Assembly (NCBI GenBank): GCA_948567375.1
Contig: OX419756.1
Location: 51,846,333 to 51,910,332 of the forward strand
Source: Lunularia cruciata
Lineage: Eukaryota; Streptophyta; Marchantiopsida; Lunulariales; Lunulariaceae
Direction of reading: 5' to 3'
DNA: 64,000 bases
The notes under the pieces were generated by a model. The model saw nothing but the letters and a program-made list of their open reading frames with translations. It had not been told where the DNA came from and searched no databases. Below, piece after piece: positions 47,401-57,539 of this stretch (position 1 is its first letter; every line of letters begins with the position of its first letter). The translations under genes were made by a program, and so were the position numbers.

Positions 47401-48045
47401 GTAGGAAATTACTCGGTAGATATATGCAATGGGCAGGTATAATGTTGGATAAGTGTAGATTAGCACCTGTCAGCCACTTGTCTCTGCATTACCTGTTAAA
47501 CGAGCATGAGCCTGTTTACCTGCCGGAAAGTCGTCGTTATAACCTTGTTTCTTGCTATCCGCCAATGACATTTTCGGATGTGTTGATGATTGCGTTGTGA
47601 ACTGTGGAGTTGTCTATGTCGTAAAGGAAAGAAATGAATACTTGGCAATCATCTGTATAATTCAACCTCGTACACATACACTTTGTCATCGCGCGTGAAG
47701 CAATTCGCAGCACCGGAGTTAGTAGGTCGGAATATGCGGATGGGTTCTCAAAATGCAGTTCGTCGGCGAAAACCCGTAGTAGATACACACTTATGTATCT
47801 TGTCCAAGTTGCACTTCTCTGTGAAACTCGCAAAGACAAGACGGTTGCATCTTATGGTCTGAGACTTGAATAGGTTAGATGAATGTCAAAACATATGGAC
47901 GGTTCCAATTTCAGTGTGGAACGTGAACGTCTTTCACCTTTGTGTTGCTTGCATAGTTTCCCAACAAGTGTATGCATGTTGGGAAACGTACCAGACAGAC
48001 TTTACTCCCACATACCAATCTTCTGAACAACCATCTGTCCTCACT
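44422..48045 (+). repeat. Right arm of the large inverted duplication
   Basis: Reverse-complement partner of 38,285-42,300. The shared start is GATGTCCGCGAATTGAAG upstream of the ATG. The shared end is the stretch with TTGCTTGCATAGTTTCCCAACA and CCAATCTTCTGAAC near 47,945-48,030. It is slightly shorter because it lacks the 100-bp tandem copy and has several small deletions. Confidence 0.9.
44520..46523 (+). CDS. FAD5: Plastid acyl-lipid desaturase, FAD5/ADS type (copy B)
   Basis: Same gene structure as copy A in the opposite orientation: exons 44520-45143, 45444-45584, 45735-45875, 46006-46112, 46310-46523 (408 aa). Exons 2-5 have exactly the lengths of copy A and all three His boxes are kept (HRHLSH, HRYHH, HNNHH). 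Differences concentrate in the transit peptide (for example AEL.ISGSSLPAA against VEF.RSGSSSPAA) and in introns. The donor after exon 2 is GTGCGT where copy A has GTGAGT, still GT but weaker. An intact frame over five exons in spite of diverged introns suggests both copies are functional. Substrate specificity is inferred only at family level. Confidence 0.93.
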
Positions 48046-48280
48046 GTCAAACCTGTCTCAAACTCATCTTCAAATGAAGTTGAAGTTGCAGCTCGTTCCA
48101 TCGGCTGCGACAGGAATCATATGTCCCTCTTCACTCTATCATAGCGTGCAATTTCAAATAAGGAGATATACCTCGTGATTTAAGAGATCCTCCATACATT
48201 GTGGGGATGTGATAGAAAGTCTTTCAGATACCAGCATAAAATGACGCGTGATGTATTATCGTTACCAGTTTCCCAATTCT
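46524..48280. other. 3' flank of the right desaturase copy
   Basis: Non-coding partner of 38,285-39,905, in inverted orientation, up to about 48,045. The last 230 bases before 48,280 have no partner in the window. No gene recognised. Confidence 0.45.
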
Positions 48281-48287
48281 AACTGAG

Positions 48288-48478
48288 ATGCGGAAACGAC
48301 AAAGCACAAAGGTTGGAATATCTTCTGGTCATAAGTCGAGACTTGCTCTTGGCCACCCACGAGTTCCTGTCGGAGGGATATTAGTACCCTCCACACAACT
48401 TCTGCATCAACTTCACCCACTGGTCTCGGCGCAAGACAATCCCCTGGATAATGCTTCACCTCTCATCGAACATACTAT
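48288..48478. repeat. Left arm of a 1.36-kb inverted-repeat unit
   Basis: About 190 bp, from CGGAAACGACAAAGCACAAAG to GATAATGCTTCACCTCTCATC. It pairs with 49,447-49,640 with few mismatches; shared words include GGAATATCTTCTGGTC, AGTCGAGACTTGCTCTTGGCC and GACAATCCCCTGGATAATGC. The translations of the two arms are similar in both directions and belong to no family I recognise. Confidence 0.85.
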
Positions 48479-48529
48479 CTTTGTATACTATTTGCAGTAG
48501 TACCATGAGAGGTGAAGCCAGAAGGAGAA

Positions 48530-49030
48530 AACATGGAAGGAATTACAGTTCCTAAGCTCCGTCATCCGAAAACAAAGAAAGATGTTCTCTTGAAGGTTGA
48601 TTATTATAATTCCCTTTTTCTTAATCCGGTTTAATCCTTCAAGTTTCAATCTCAGCCAGAGTTTCTTCTCACTTTTTCAATCTCATTCTAATAAGTTTAC
48701 ATATTCAGGTGCCCACAGTGTCATGGTACTGCAATTTTTTATTGCTTTACCGCAGAGAGGATCAGATTTACGCTGTTCTCATAATCGTAGACTCATTTTT
48801 TTAAGTACTATAGTTCTAAATTTTTTTTGTATGATTCCTCTCTTCTCTTCTTCCAGGCGTATATAAATAATGTGCTCCTTTATTGTTATTAGTATTATTA
48901 TTATTCAGAAGAAATGATCAATTGTAAAATAGCCCTACAACATAAGCGTTTATGTTTATGCCTTCATATAATCTTTAGGCACTTAATGTTTCCCGCATTC
49001 CCTCACTTGAATTAAGAAACTACCACAACA
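48530..49030. repeat. Block X, right copy (direct relative to 37,471-37,815)
   Basis: Begins ACATGGAAGGAATTACAGTTCC and ends TTAAGAAACTACCACAACAT like the left copy, with an additional interval around 48,625-48,760. It sits between the inverted-repeat arm and the RPS5 fragment. The left copy is next to the intact RPS5 gene, so the block and RPS5 sequence were probably copied together and then rearranged. Confidence 0.78.
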
Positions 49031-49039
49031 TTAGGATTG

Positions 49040-49225
49040 AGTGGCGACGAGATCGAAAGTAATGATATCTAATTGGCTGATTATGTCGACAAGCATGCCC
49101 ACCTTTGTCCCCGGTACCGCTGGAAGGTACTCAGTTAAGCGTTTCAGAAAGCCGCAATGCGATGTCTTATTATCGAGCGAGGGACGAACTCTCTCATGAT
49201 GCACGAACTTCCGCCGGGCTACTGC
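49040..49225 (+). pseudogene. RPS5 (uS7) exon-1 fragment, decayed
   Basis: Plus-strand frames give damaged parts of RPS5 exon 1 in order: DEIESNDI then LADYV, VDKHA near 49,090, RW(K/R)YS-like text, AFQKA, IIER.TNSLMMH near 49,180. Several frameshifts, a stop and small deletions separate them. The stretch after about 49,205 contains GCTGACTGGGTTTACAAAG, which resembles the start of the RPS5 intron (GCTGACTGGATTTGTG on the minus strand near 36,880), so the copy is DNA-level, not a processed retrocopy. It also includes a 27-bp tandem duplication (about 49,223-49,275). Confidence 0.75.
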
Positions 49226-49274
49226 TGACTGGGTTTACAAAGATAGTATGCTGACTGGGTTTACAAAGATAGTA

Positions 49275-49445
49275 TGTTGGGATGAGAGGTATAGCTCGGA
49301 TATCTTAGGTGTTGTAGAGGAAATTTCTCTTCTTATTACCGCTACTACTGGACTTAGTTCCATTTTACTTCATTTTTCCCTCCTGTAGGACTTGATGGGT
49401 TCTTACCATCCTTCTTACTTTCACACGCGGTCTCGTTTTCTCTAG
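49275..49445 (+). repeat. Detached 3' tail of the non-LTR element (plus)
   Basis: Contains ATAGCTCGGATATCTTAGGTG, AATTTCTC, a degraded GGACTTAGTTCC in place of the GGGGCTTAGCCCC hairpin, CTGTAGGACTTGATGGGTTCTTACCATCC and CGCGGTCTCGTTTTCT. It lies inside the inverted-repeat unit, directly before the right arm. Confidence 0.75.
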
Positions 49446-49446
49446 G

Positions 49447-49640
49447 ATGAGAGGTGAAGCATTATCCAGGGGATTGTCTTGCGCCGAGACCATTGGGTGA
49501 AGTTGATGCAGAAGTTGTGTGGAAGATACTTTCATCCCTCCGACAGGAACTTGTGAGGGAGTGGCCAAGAGCAAGTCTCGACTTACGACCAGAAGATATT
49601 CCAACCTTTGTGCTTTGTCGTTTCAGCATCCATCACGAAA
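49447..49640. repeat. Right arm of the 1.36-kb inverted-repeat unit
   Basis: Reverse-complement partner of 48,288-48,478. I could not find a clear target-site duplication outside the two arms, so the unit could be a transposon with long terminal inverted repeats or simply a second local inversion. Confidence 0.85.
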
Positions 49641-49644
49641 CTTC

Positions 49645-52600
49645 AGCCCGGCAAACGAAATGTTAGATTTGGACTGGACTTTAGCATAACGTAATAGAGG
49701 CGTGACCACGTCCACTACTATTTGCCCTAGGTCCCTTGCTTAAGACACTTGGCATAATTTTCCTTAGGATCGATCCGTGTCACTTTTTACAACTATAGTT
49801 AGTTGTGTGATTTAGGTTTATGGGGACATGTAGTACTCAGTCTTTGAGATTCTAACGCTATAAATTTCGTTTATGAGATATACAATAATTTTCAATACAT
49901 GACATCATTTTATACGATGACTTGAGTTTTTTTAGTAAGGTTTTCTTTTTATATTAAGGAATTCATTTGAAGCTTAAATTCACAACATGGAAATTACTAA
50001 GACATTTAAATTATAACATCAAAATAGTTTATGCTCTTTTATTCAGTGACCAATAGGAGGTCAAGTTACTTTTTTTATTTCACATGTTTGTACGACAAAA
50101 ATGGTTAGAAGAGTGTTAGAGTGAATAGTAATTTCTATTTCTTTTATAAGTTTCTTTCAAAAAGTGATAAAAAAGACTTTGTCAGAAAAAAACAAATAAT
50201 AATAATAACTACGTAGGTAATTAAAAACGATTCCACTCTTTTTTATTCCTCCTTCTATAGTAATTTTATTTACTAAAGAAAAATTTCAATTTTAACTAAA
50301 TTTGAATTAATCTTAAATACACTAAAGTACTCTTCTACTTTTTGTCTAGGATAATTTCGACCTTACACTGATAGAGCTCTACATTTCTTCCATCGTTGAT
50401 GGTCTCACTGCGTAATCTAGCATGCTATGATCCCTTCTAATCATGAGAAACAATAAACTATTTCACTTTGACGAAGAATAAGTCAACACAATTCCTTATA
50501 AGTCTCGGCTCCATAGATGTGTTGATGATTGGTCTCATAGCATTCCTCGTGGCATTATTTGATGTATCGACAATAACCGATTTTGTTAGGAGCTAGCAAC
50601 ACAAAGTGTTCACTTGCATTTGTCCGAACAAGTCGTTATCATCATGTCGTACGTGGTACGTTTCATCTCCATACAAACACTTCAAGAAAGGAAGACAAAT
50701 GGAGATCCAACGAGGTAGTTTTGTTCACATGATGACTTGATGCCTAAGGAAGTAATGATAACTCTGGTGGACCATCTAATATCAAATATTTGTTTCAGAG
50801 TGCTTTCTTCTATACCCGAATTCATAATTTTAGTGCGAAACTTGGTGTAAAAAGTCAAATTTATTCATTATAAGTGATTTATAGATGGGGTTCCCTCACG
50901 TGTGAATTTCTAAAGGTAAGATTGGTAATTATAATGTCTTGTGGTGATGATGGGAAACCGGAAGATTTATATTTGGGATAAAGATTCAAGTGGATTTTTA
51001 ACTCAAGATAATAAAACCTTGGTGTCTTATAGTCTAGAATGTAGGGTTCACATAGAGAAATTTGTTTCAGACAAATTTTACGATTATTGTATAACGGAGG
51101 AAACACATTGAAGCTTACTTAGGAAGTTCAGGCAGAATACAATTATTAATTGTCAGAAATGTAAGTGTCTCCTTTTTAGTGACGTTATGTAAAGACCCTT
51201 ATCAATTCACTCACCCACCTGGATGGTTAGACATTGTCATTTCCATTTTCATAAAGTTATATCTCTAAGAGCATTCATGCGAATTTGGGAAATGAATGTA
51301 CTTTGTTCAACTATCTGTCCTTGACCAAGGTCTCAAGTTAACCGAGTATAATATGAATATTTTTTTTCCATTGACGATGGTACTCTCTATGCAGAGGGTA
51401 AAATTGGAATATTATATTTCGCCCTAGCTACTATACTTAAACGTTAAAGAGTATGCCAGCTTTATCACAGCTAATGATAATATATTAAGTATTTGGGTTT
51501 GATGATGTTCAAACATTCATAAATGCCTATGACAACAATAAATGAAAAATGACCTAGGGATTTTCAATTTGGTCTTTCTTGTTTTCACTCTTTTGTAAAA
51601 CTTTATACAGGGTGGATCGTAAAAAATTTAAAGAAATTTATACAATTCAAGTCAAATAATGATGAGGCAAGTTAGAAGATGAATATATGATTGTAGGGGG
51701 TAAGTATTTCTGTTGTAATTATAAAATGAGAATGGGCATTCAAATTTAGCCTAATTCAGATGTACCACATGATCTTGTTCCCACTTTAATTATATATAAA
51801 AAATGTCATTTTTATGTAATATTAGCTTTGGCTTTGGGTTCGAAGGTATCAAACTTTTCCTTATGCTTTGGCGTTCTATACTTCATAAGTATGAATTGCA
51901 ACGGTAGTGCTCGTGATTGTCTTCATATAGGAATTGTTTGAATAATATTGGAGGTTGTTGACCGAATAAGAAGAGAAGAAGATTAATGAAAATGGTAAGA
52001 GGACAAGGAGAACAAAGGAGAAGGTCTTGATTTGGACTTTTGTTATCTAGATAGATTATGTTTTTATGGACACTTCACTAATAGATCTCATATCATATAT
52101 AAAAAATAATTTTTGATTAAAAATTCCAACGAATGAAATTTTCATATATTTAGATAGTCACTAAAATGGTCATTGAATTCTTTAAGTTCTAATAGATTTT
52201 ATCTAAGATAATTTTTAATTCATATATGTTATAATTACATAAATATATTACCAATTTTTATATTGTATTTTTCACTATTTTATATATTAATATATTTTCA
52301 ATAATATATCTTCCAATTTATGAGTATATCCTATGTAATGTATTTACTAATTTCTCTATACAAATTTGATTACCATTTGATGAGCATTGTAAGAAGAGGA
52401 TTAAAATATGGGTAAATTAGCATAAATTATAGATTGTCTAGTTAATTGATTAATTTCAATTAATATCTCTATACTTGCTTGAGAAGTGAAATGGCAAACT
52501 TATCAAGAATAGTTAGGCTTTTTCCTTATATGCATTAGATCAAGTGTGGAAGAATAATATGTTTGATATATTGTTAATTTTAATGATGTAACTTACTTTA

Positions 52601-52715
52601 GTTAGAGTGTATTTATAGTCCATTATTTTTTAGGTGATTTTGTGATGATAGATATCAAATACTACACTTTGTTGAAGGGAAGTAAGCTTCCTTTCTTTGT
52701 TACTTTGATTGTGTT
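49645..52715. other. AT-rich intergenic DNA, no gene seen
   Basis: About 3 kb with low GC, many T and A runs and no supported open frame on either strand. No LTR, transposase or RNA gene motif could be read. It separates the rearranged genic block from the retrotransposon nest. Confidence 0.45.
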
Positions 52716-52720
52716 TTAAA

Positions 52721-52994
52721 TATTAGGTTTTACTTTTATGCCTTACGGTTACCCGGTATTTGGGATAGCTCATTCGCAGGTTGAAAGTTAGAGTGGACTG
52801 GGGGAATGTCGGAGTGCTGGACTTTTATGACAGATATGGTGGTGAGGTTGAATCAGTAAAGTTTTTCCCATATGCTTTCCCGTGGACGTAGCCTCACATA
52901 GAGGTAAACCATGTGCCTTCTATGTAATGTATAAATTCACTAGAGATATGCTTGGTGTACGATGGTTGCGGTGACTCTTGTCTGATTCTTGACA
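52721..52994 (+). repeat. Copia 5' LTR
   Basis: Starts TATTAGGTTTTACTTTTATG and ends GATTCTTGACA. It matches the 3' LTR at 60,627-60,899 with moderate divergence and one short indel near the end (GATTCTTGACA against GATTTGACA). Divergence between the LTRs indicates an old insertion. Confidence 0.88.
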
Positions 52995-52996
52995 AT

Positions 52997-53008
52997 TGGT
53001 ATCAGAGC
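52997..53008 (+). promoter_or_regulatory. Copia primer-binding site (initiator Met-tRNA)
   Basis: TGGTATCAGAGC, two bases after the 5' LTR, is the complement of the plant initiator methionine tRNA 3' end, which many plant LTR elements use to prime minus-strand synthesis. Confidence 0.9.
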
Positions 53009-53809
53009 CAAGGTCAAAGAGGAAACAAAGAGGGCATCTAGAGTCAAGTTCAATGCTATTGTGTTTGGGAAACTATACATGTAGTGAACTTGATTATGGA
53101 CAGAAATAAATAAATAAATAAATAAAATCATTCCATGTGGTTGAAGCAGAATGAGAGCAGGTCTAGACTGTAAGTGTAGACTTGTTGGGAGGTTGCAAGA
53201 GATGAGAAAGTTGTGTGCGGGAGAGTAAAGGAGGAGAGGAGTTTTGGTGAAGAAGATGAGTGCATGAAACTGTGTTGATCTGGCAGAGGGATGTAGAGGT
53301 GCTAGGAAGATAGGTGCATTGAGAGAAAACATCATCAATTTGGCAGTGTGGAAGTGGAGCAATCTCCTCTTGGGTTGTGACTAGTCGGTTTCTCACCGAC
53401 TCATGTGAGTGCGATCTGTTCTTTGGCCCATTCATCTATCTCTCTTAGGTCCGATTGAATCATTTTAATTTTTAAATTTTTTCCTCCATCATAGTTTTGG
53501 CCTTTGCAAGTAGTGCTCAAAAAGCTCTGAATGATCTTGATCAGTTTTGAGGCTGAGCTCCATCTCAAAATTTCATGACACAACGTGTGGTGTCAAGTGA
53601 TGTTTCTGGCTTCAGCTGAAATCTGTTTTGTATCTATGTAATGAAGTGGCTTGAAATTTTGAAGGCGCTTACTTCTCATTCCAAGTTTTAAATCTGCAGT
53701 ATAATTCATCACTTTATGCATCCAAAAGTAGAGGAAGCTAGGCACGGTTGTAACCATGCTCGATGTTTTGGAAAAGGGAGGAGGAAAACATGTGTGAATG
53801 AAGTCCTTG
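53009..53809 (+). pseudogene. Copia internal remnant up to the chromovirus insertion point
   Basis: Most of this 0.8 kb is not recognisable as gag or pol. The last 50-60 bases read DVLEKGGGKHV and then, after a stop, MKSL. These are the residues that normally precede LYGLKQAPRQW in copia RT. The chromovirus inserted directly after the CCTTG that encodes this Ser-Leu. The section in front includes a (AAAT)n microsatellite at about 53,105-53,130. Confidence 0.65.
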
Positions 53810-54162
53810 GGTAACAATATGCAATTTAATGACGTAGTTAGTAAGGCTAACAAAGTAGAGAATAAGCCAAATTAGCCCAAAATATTCTAGAAGCATCTAG
53901 GAAGCTTCTTGGGAAACTTCTCGACTAACTTAACTTGCATCCCAAGTAGGTAGCTTCTAGAAGCTTCCAACTAGTTTAGCTTGCACGCCAAGTAGGCGAC
54001 TTCCAGAAGGAAGCTTCTTGACAAGTTTCTCAAGGGCCTTGTATGTTACCTATAAATACCAAGACCAAAGCTCATGCTAGGCATTTGGAGTTCTCTCACA
54101 TTCAAGTGTCCCAATGTGAGTTTACATTCTCCTATTTTTCTCCTTGGTCTCGGTCTTTTACA
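53810..54162 (+). repeat. Chromovirus 5' LTR with GAA/TTC arrays and TATA box
   Basis: Contains a perfect cTTCt-aGAAg-cTTCc array at 53,954-53,968, further GAAGCTTC words, and the TATA box TATAAATACC at 54,051-54,060. It ends TCTTTTACA directly before the primer site. See the separate note on similarity to heat-shock elements. Confidence 0.88.
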
Positions 54163-54163
54163 T

Positions 54164-54175
54164 TGGTATCAGAGC
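54164..54175 (+). promoter_or_regulatory. Chromovirus primer-binding site (initiator Met-tRNA)
   Basis: TGGTATCAGAGC one base after the LTR end, identical to the copia site at 52,997-53,008. Confidence 0.9.
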
Positions 54176-54179
54176 AAGA

Positions 54180-55085
54180 ATGGGATGGATGGAATTTATG
54201 GACCACCAAATCCACTTCCACCAAACCATTGGGATTTTGTGTCCAAGTACTACCCAAGCATCGTTTCACACAATTCATCACGTCACACTTTGGACAAGAT
54301 TTTTTGCATATGATCACTATATCCCGAGAACCCTTGGTGCTTCCGGTTGTAACTTATGGAGAATAGTGGACATGTTGCTTCTATGTGTTAATACATTAGA
54401 TAGATTAGGGGTGGCGTGACAGAGTAGCAACTATGGCAACAATGCCTGATGTTATCCTTGCTATGCAGTAACAAATTGAGCACCTTAGTCGATTGTTGGA
54501 TGAACAAAGATCTTTGACGACAAGAGCATGTAGAGAGAGTACCAATTCAAGACAAAGAAGATTAAATCTGATTCCCTAAACCCAAGGTATTTGAAAGAAA
54601 GAATCTCTCAAGTGCAGTGGAGAATTTTTTGTTTGACTATGAACGTTATTTTGAAACTACCAATCTACAAGATGAGCAAAAAACAGATTCTCTTGGCTTC
54701 TAGCCAATCGGATGGAGTAACAAAGCTATGGTGGAGATTCTGAGTGGAGCAACCTGAATGACAAATTGTTGCAACAATCTTAACGTGGGCAGAATTCAAG
54801 ATTGCAATAATCAGCCGGTTCCAAGCTTTAAATGCCACACAAGCTTCACGAGATAGGTTGACAGAGTTGAAACAGATTGGTTCTGTAAGAAGTTACATCA
54901 CGCAATTCTAGAACACCATCATGCAAATTCTAGACATACTAGAAGGTGAAGCTCTAGATCAATTTGTGAGGAAGTTGAAGTCAAGAACCAAATTAGAGGA
55001 ATGATGCAAGAGCCACAAAACTTGGAGGAAGCCATGCGGTTGGCCGAACATTTTAAGTCCTTGGTTGCAACAACTTTGTCTTGAC
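54180..55085 (+). pseudogene. Chromovirus gag, broken
   Basis: Frames from 54,183 (MDGIYGPPNPLPPNHWDF) run through PKVFERKNLSSAVENFLFDYER (about 54,580-54,645), WAEFKIAII.RFQALNATQASRDRL and LTELKQIGSVRSYITQF (near 54,790-54,905). The end is LEGEALDQFVRKLKSR and an EEAMRLAEHF motif near 55,030. These are Ty3/gypsy retrotransposon gag words. Stops interrupt every frame. The homologous gag of the copy starting at 61,072 is at 61,530-62,500. Confidence 0.8.
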
Positions 55086-55363
55086 CTTGACCTCCACAGA
55101 ACCTACTAATACACTACAAACAGGTGGAGGAGTCAACAACAATGGAGATTGATGTCATTCAATGGAGACCACTTGGCATAGTAGATAGAGAGAAACTATG
55201 ATAAAATGGTGGTTTCTTTTTTCTTGCCAATTGGGACATCGCATCATTGAATGCCACTCAAGAATGTGCAACCTCGACAAGTTGCCTAGATGGAGTTTGT
55301 GGAGCAAAATGATCAAGGAAACAAGGAATCCCAGTAGGAGATTTTGAGCCGCCTACTAGAAGC

Positions 55364-55717
55364 TTGATTAGTTCCAATGGAATTGAAGGCTCAACCTATG
55401 CAAGTTTGTTTCACTTGCAAGCTATGATATCTAATCAAAGTTGTAAGATTTTGGTTGATTTTGGAAGTTTAGAGAATTGCATGTTTATGCAAGTAGCAAA
55501 GGAATTGCATATTCCTATCAAACCAGTAATTGGAAGTAGATTGCTGATGGCGGATGGTAGAAAGAGTTCTACATTCCGTACCTCACATCCTGTTACCTTC
55601 AAGCTTGGAAAGGAGTATTTGGAGTGTATGAGTTTTGTAGTGGCACCTCTACACTATGATGTCATTCTAGGACTACCTTGGTTTGAGCGTCATAAGGTTC
55701 AATTTGATTGGACCTGA
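55364..55717 (+). pseudogene. Chromovirus aspartic protease region
   Basis: A 117-codon open segment with the retropepsin-like layout: ILVDFGSLENCMF at the active site (Asp at 55,457), a middle KP.IGSRLLMADGR, and YDVILGLPWFERH at the end. The usual D-(S/T)-G is D-F-G here, a change of the middle residue. Upstream, at about 55,210-55,260, GHR.IECHS-like text resembles an eroded gag zinc knuckle. Confidence 0.8.
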
Positions 55718-56079
55718 CAATCAACTCAAGTACAACACCAAGGTAGGAATTTCTGATTAGGTTGTTTAGCATCTCTAAGTAAGACACCTAAAAATAGTCA
55801 GTCCTAGGATAGGAAGTTTGTCGATAATGTAGCCATAGAGCAAGTCTTGAAGGGGAATAAGTCTCAAGATGGGAATTTTACCAAGAAAGCAGCCATGGAG
55901 CAAACTTTGAAGAAAGATGAGTCCTTAGATGGGAAGTTTGTTAGTGAAGCAACCATAGAGCAAGCCTTGGAGGAAGATAAGTCTGTTCTTATAGTGTGGA
56001 TCAAGCCGATCACACAAGGACAATCTGAGGAGTGCCAAGAGCCTCATCAAGCAATGGTTGATCAGATAGTTCAAGAGTT

Positions 56080-57355
56080 TGTGGATGTGTTTCTGGATGA
56101 TTTGCCAAAGGGATTACCGTCCGATCGTGGTATGCACTTCAAGATTGAGTTATTGCCAAGGAGTACTCCAGTGAGTAGACCAATCTGCTGGGTCTCACCA
56201 AAAGAGTTGGGGGAGTTGTGAACAACACTTACAGAATTGTTGGAGAAGGACTTCATATGACATAACATCTCTCCTTGGGGAGCACCGGTATTATTTGTTC
56301 CAAAGAAGGATGGAGGACTTCATTTCTGTATTGATTATTGTGGGCTCAATAAGCAACAATGAAGAATGCATATCACTTGCCTTGGATTGATGACTTGCTT
56401 GATCAATTGAGTGGGAGCACAATACTTTTCCAAGTTGGATCTTTGTAGCGGCTATTGGAAAATCTCCATTGATAGGGAGGATGTGCAAAAGACTACCTTT
56501 TGCACAAGGTATGGGCATTTCAAGTGGAGAATTCTACCATTTGGGCTCACTAATGCTCTAGCAGTCTTCATGGATCAGATGTATTGGGTGTTGGATGGAC
56601 TATTGGATCGGTACGTGGTAGTGTTCTTGGATGATATCTTAATCTATAGCAAGACGGAGGCAAAACATGTGAATCATGTGCAAGAAGTCCTAAGACAACT
56701 ACAATAATGGAAATTTTATTGTAAGAAGTCAAAGTGTATCTTTTGGCAAAAGGAAGTTACCTTCTTTGGTCACAAGATCTCATGGGAGGGGATCAAGATT
56801 GGAGAGGAGAAAATCAAGGCCATTAGTGATTGGCCTACTCTAAAGGATACTACAAAAGTACGGGCATTTAATGGATTGACCAATTTTTACCGCTGGTTCA
56901 TCCATTATTATATTCATGTGGTTGCACCATTGACTGACCTCTTGGGGAAGAACTTGAGCTTCCAATGGACCACCAAGCACAAAGAAGCATTCCAAAAGTT
57001 GAAACATATGGTATCTTCAAGGCGTGTTCTTCAACCATATGATCCTCAACTACCCTATGTGGTTGATTTTGATGCTTCTAACTTTGCAATTGAAGTTGTG
57101 TTGCAACAAGAATTCCTAGATGGACTACATCCCATTGCTTTTGTGTCTCATTGACTAAATATGACTGAAATAAATTACTCTACTCGAGATCAAGAACAAG
57201 TTGCAATGGTGTATGCCACCAAGGTATGGAGGCATTATCTCTTGAGGAAACAAGTGATCATACAAATTGATCACAAACCATTGTTGCAAACCTTACACTT
57301 GGAAACACATGAAGGGTTGACACCATTGATGGGAGGAACAACTCCAGTTGTTTGA
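56080..57355 (+). pseudogene. Chromovirus reverse transcriptase and RNase H, broken
   Basis: RT starts in the frame ending 56,221 (KGLPSDRGMHFKIEL). After a stop come [23 protein letters not shown] and, in the 56,411-56,707 frame, FSKLDLCSGYW, TTFCTRYGHFKW, PFGLTNA and the catalytic FLDDILIYS. After another stop, GHKIS, LTNFYRWFI, and RNase H words YVVDFDASNFAI (56,876-57,154) and INYSTRDQEQVAMVYA...HYLL continue. The YxDD box is intact as FLDD, but at least four stops and frameshifts inactivate the protein. Confidence 0.88.
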
Positions 57356-57539
57356 TATTAAACTTGAGTGCAAACCATGTTGGTTTTATGTCATCCTTGA
57401 TGCTCTATCACAATGACCTGATTTGAAGTCTCTTCCCCTCATCACGGTAGCAATTACGATGGTGTCAACTGACTCCAAGGTCCAAAACAAGTTTTGGTCA
57501 ACTCTACAACAAGATCCCTTCTTCCAAATGGTACAGGGT

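Noticed and set aside
48288..48500. Inverted-repeat arms as a protein-coding gene (similar peptides from both arms)
   Set aside because: The peptide similarity is a consequence of the DNA repeat; it is readable in both directions and bounded by the arms.
52997..53008. tRNA gene near the copia LTR
   Set aside because: Only the 12-base complement of the tRNA 3' end is present, which is a primer-binding site.
52940..53435. Minus-strand open frames of 140 and 90 codons
   Set aside because: They run across the copia LTR and primer site in antisense and match no family.
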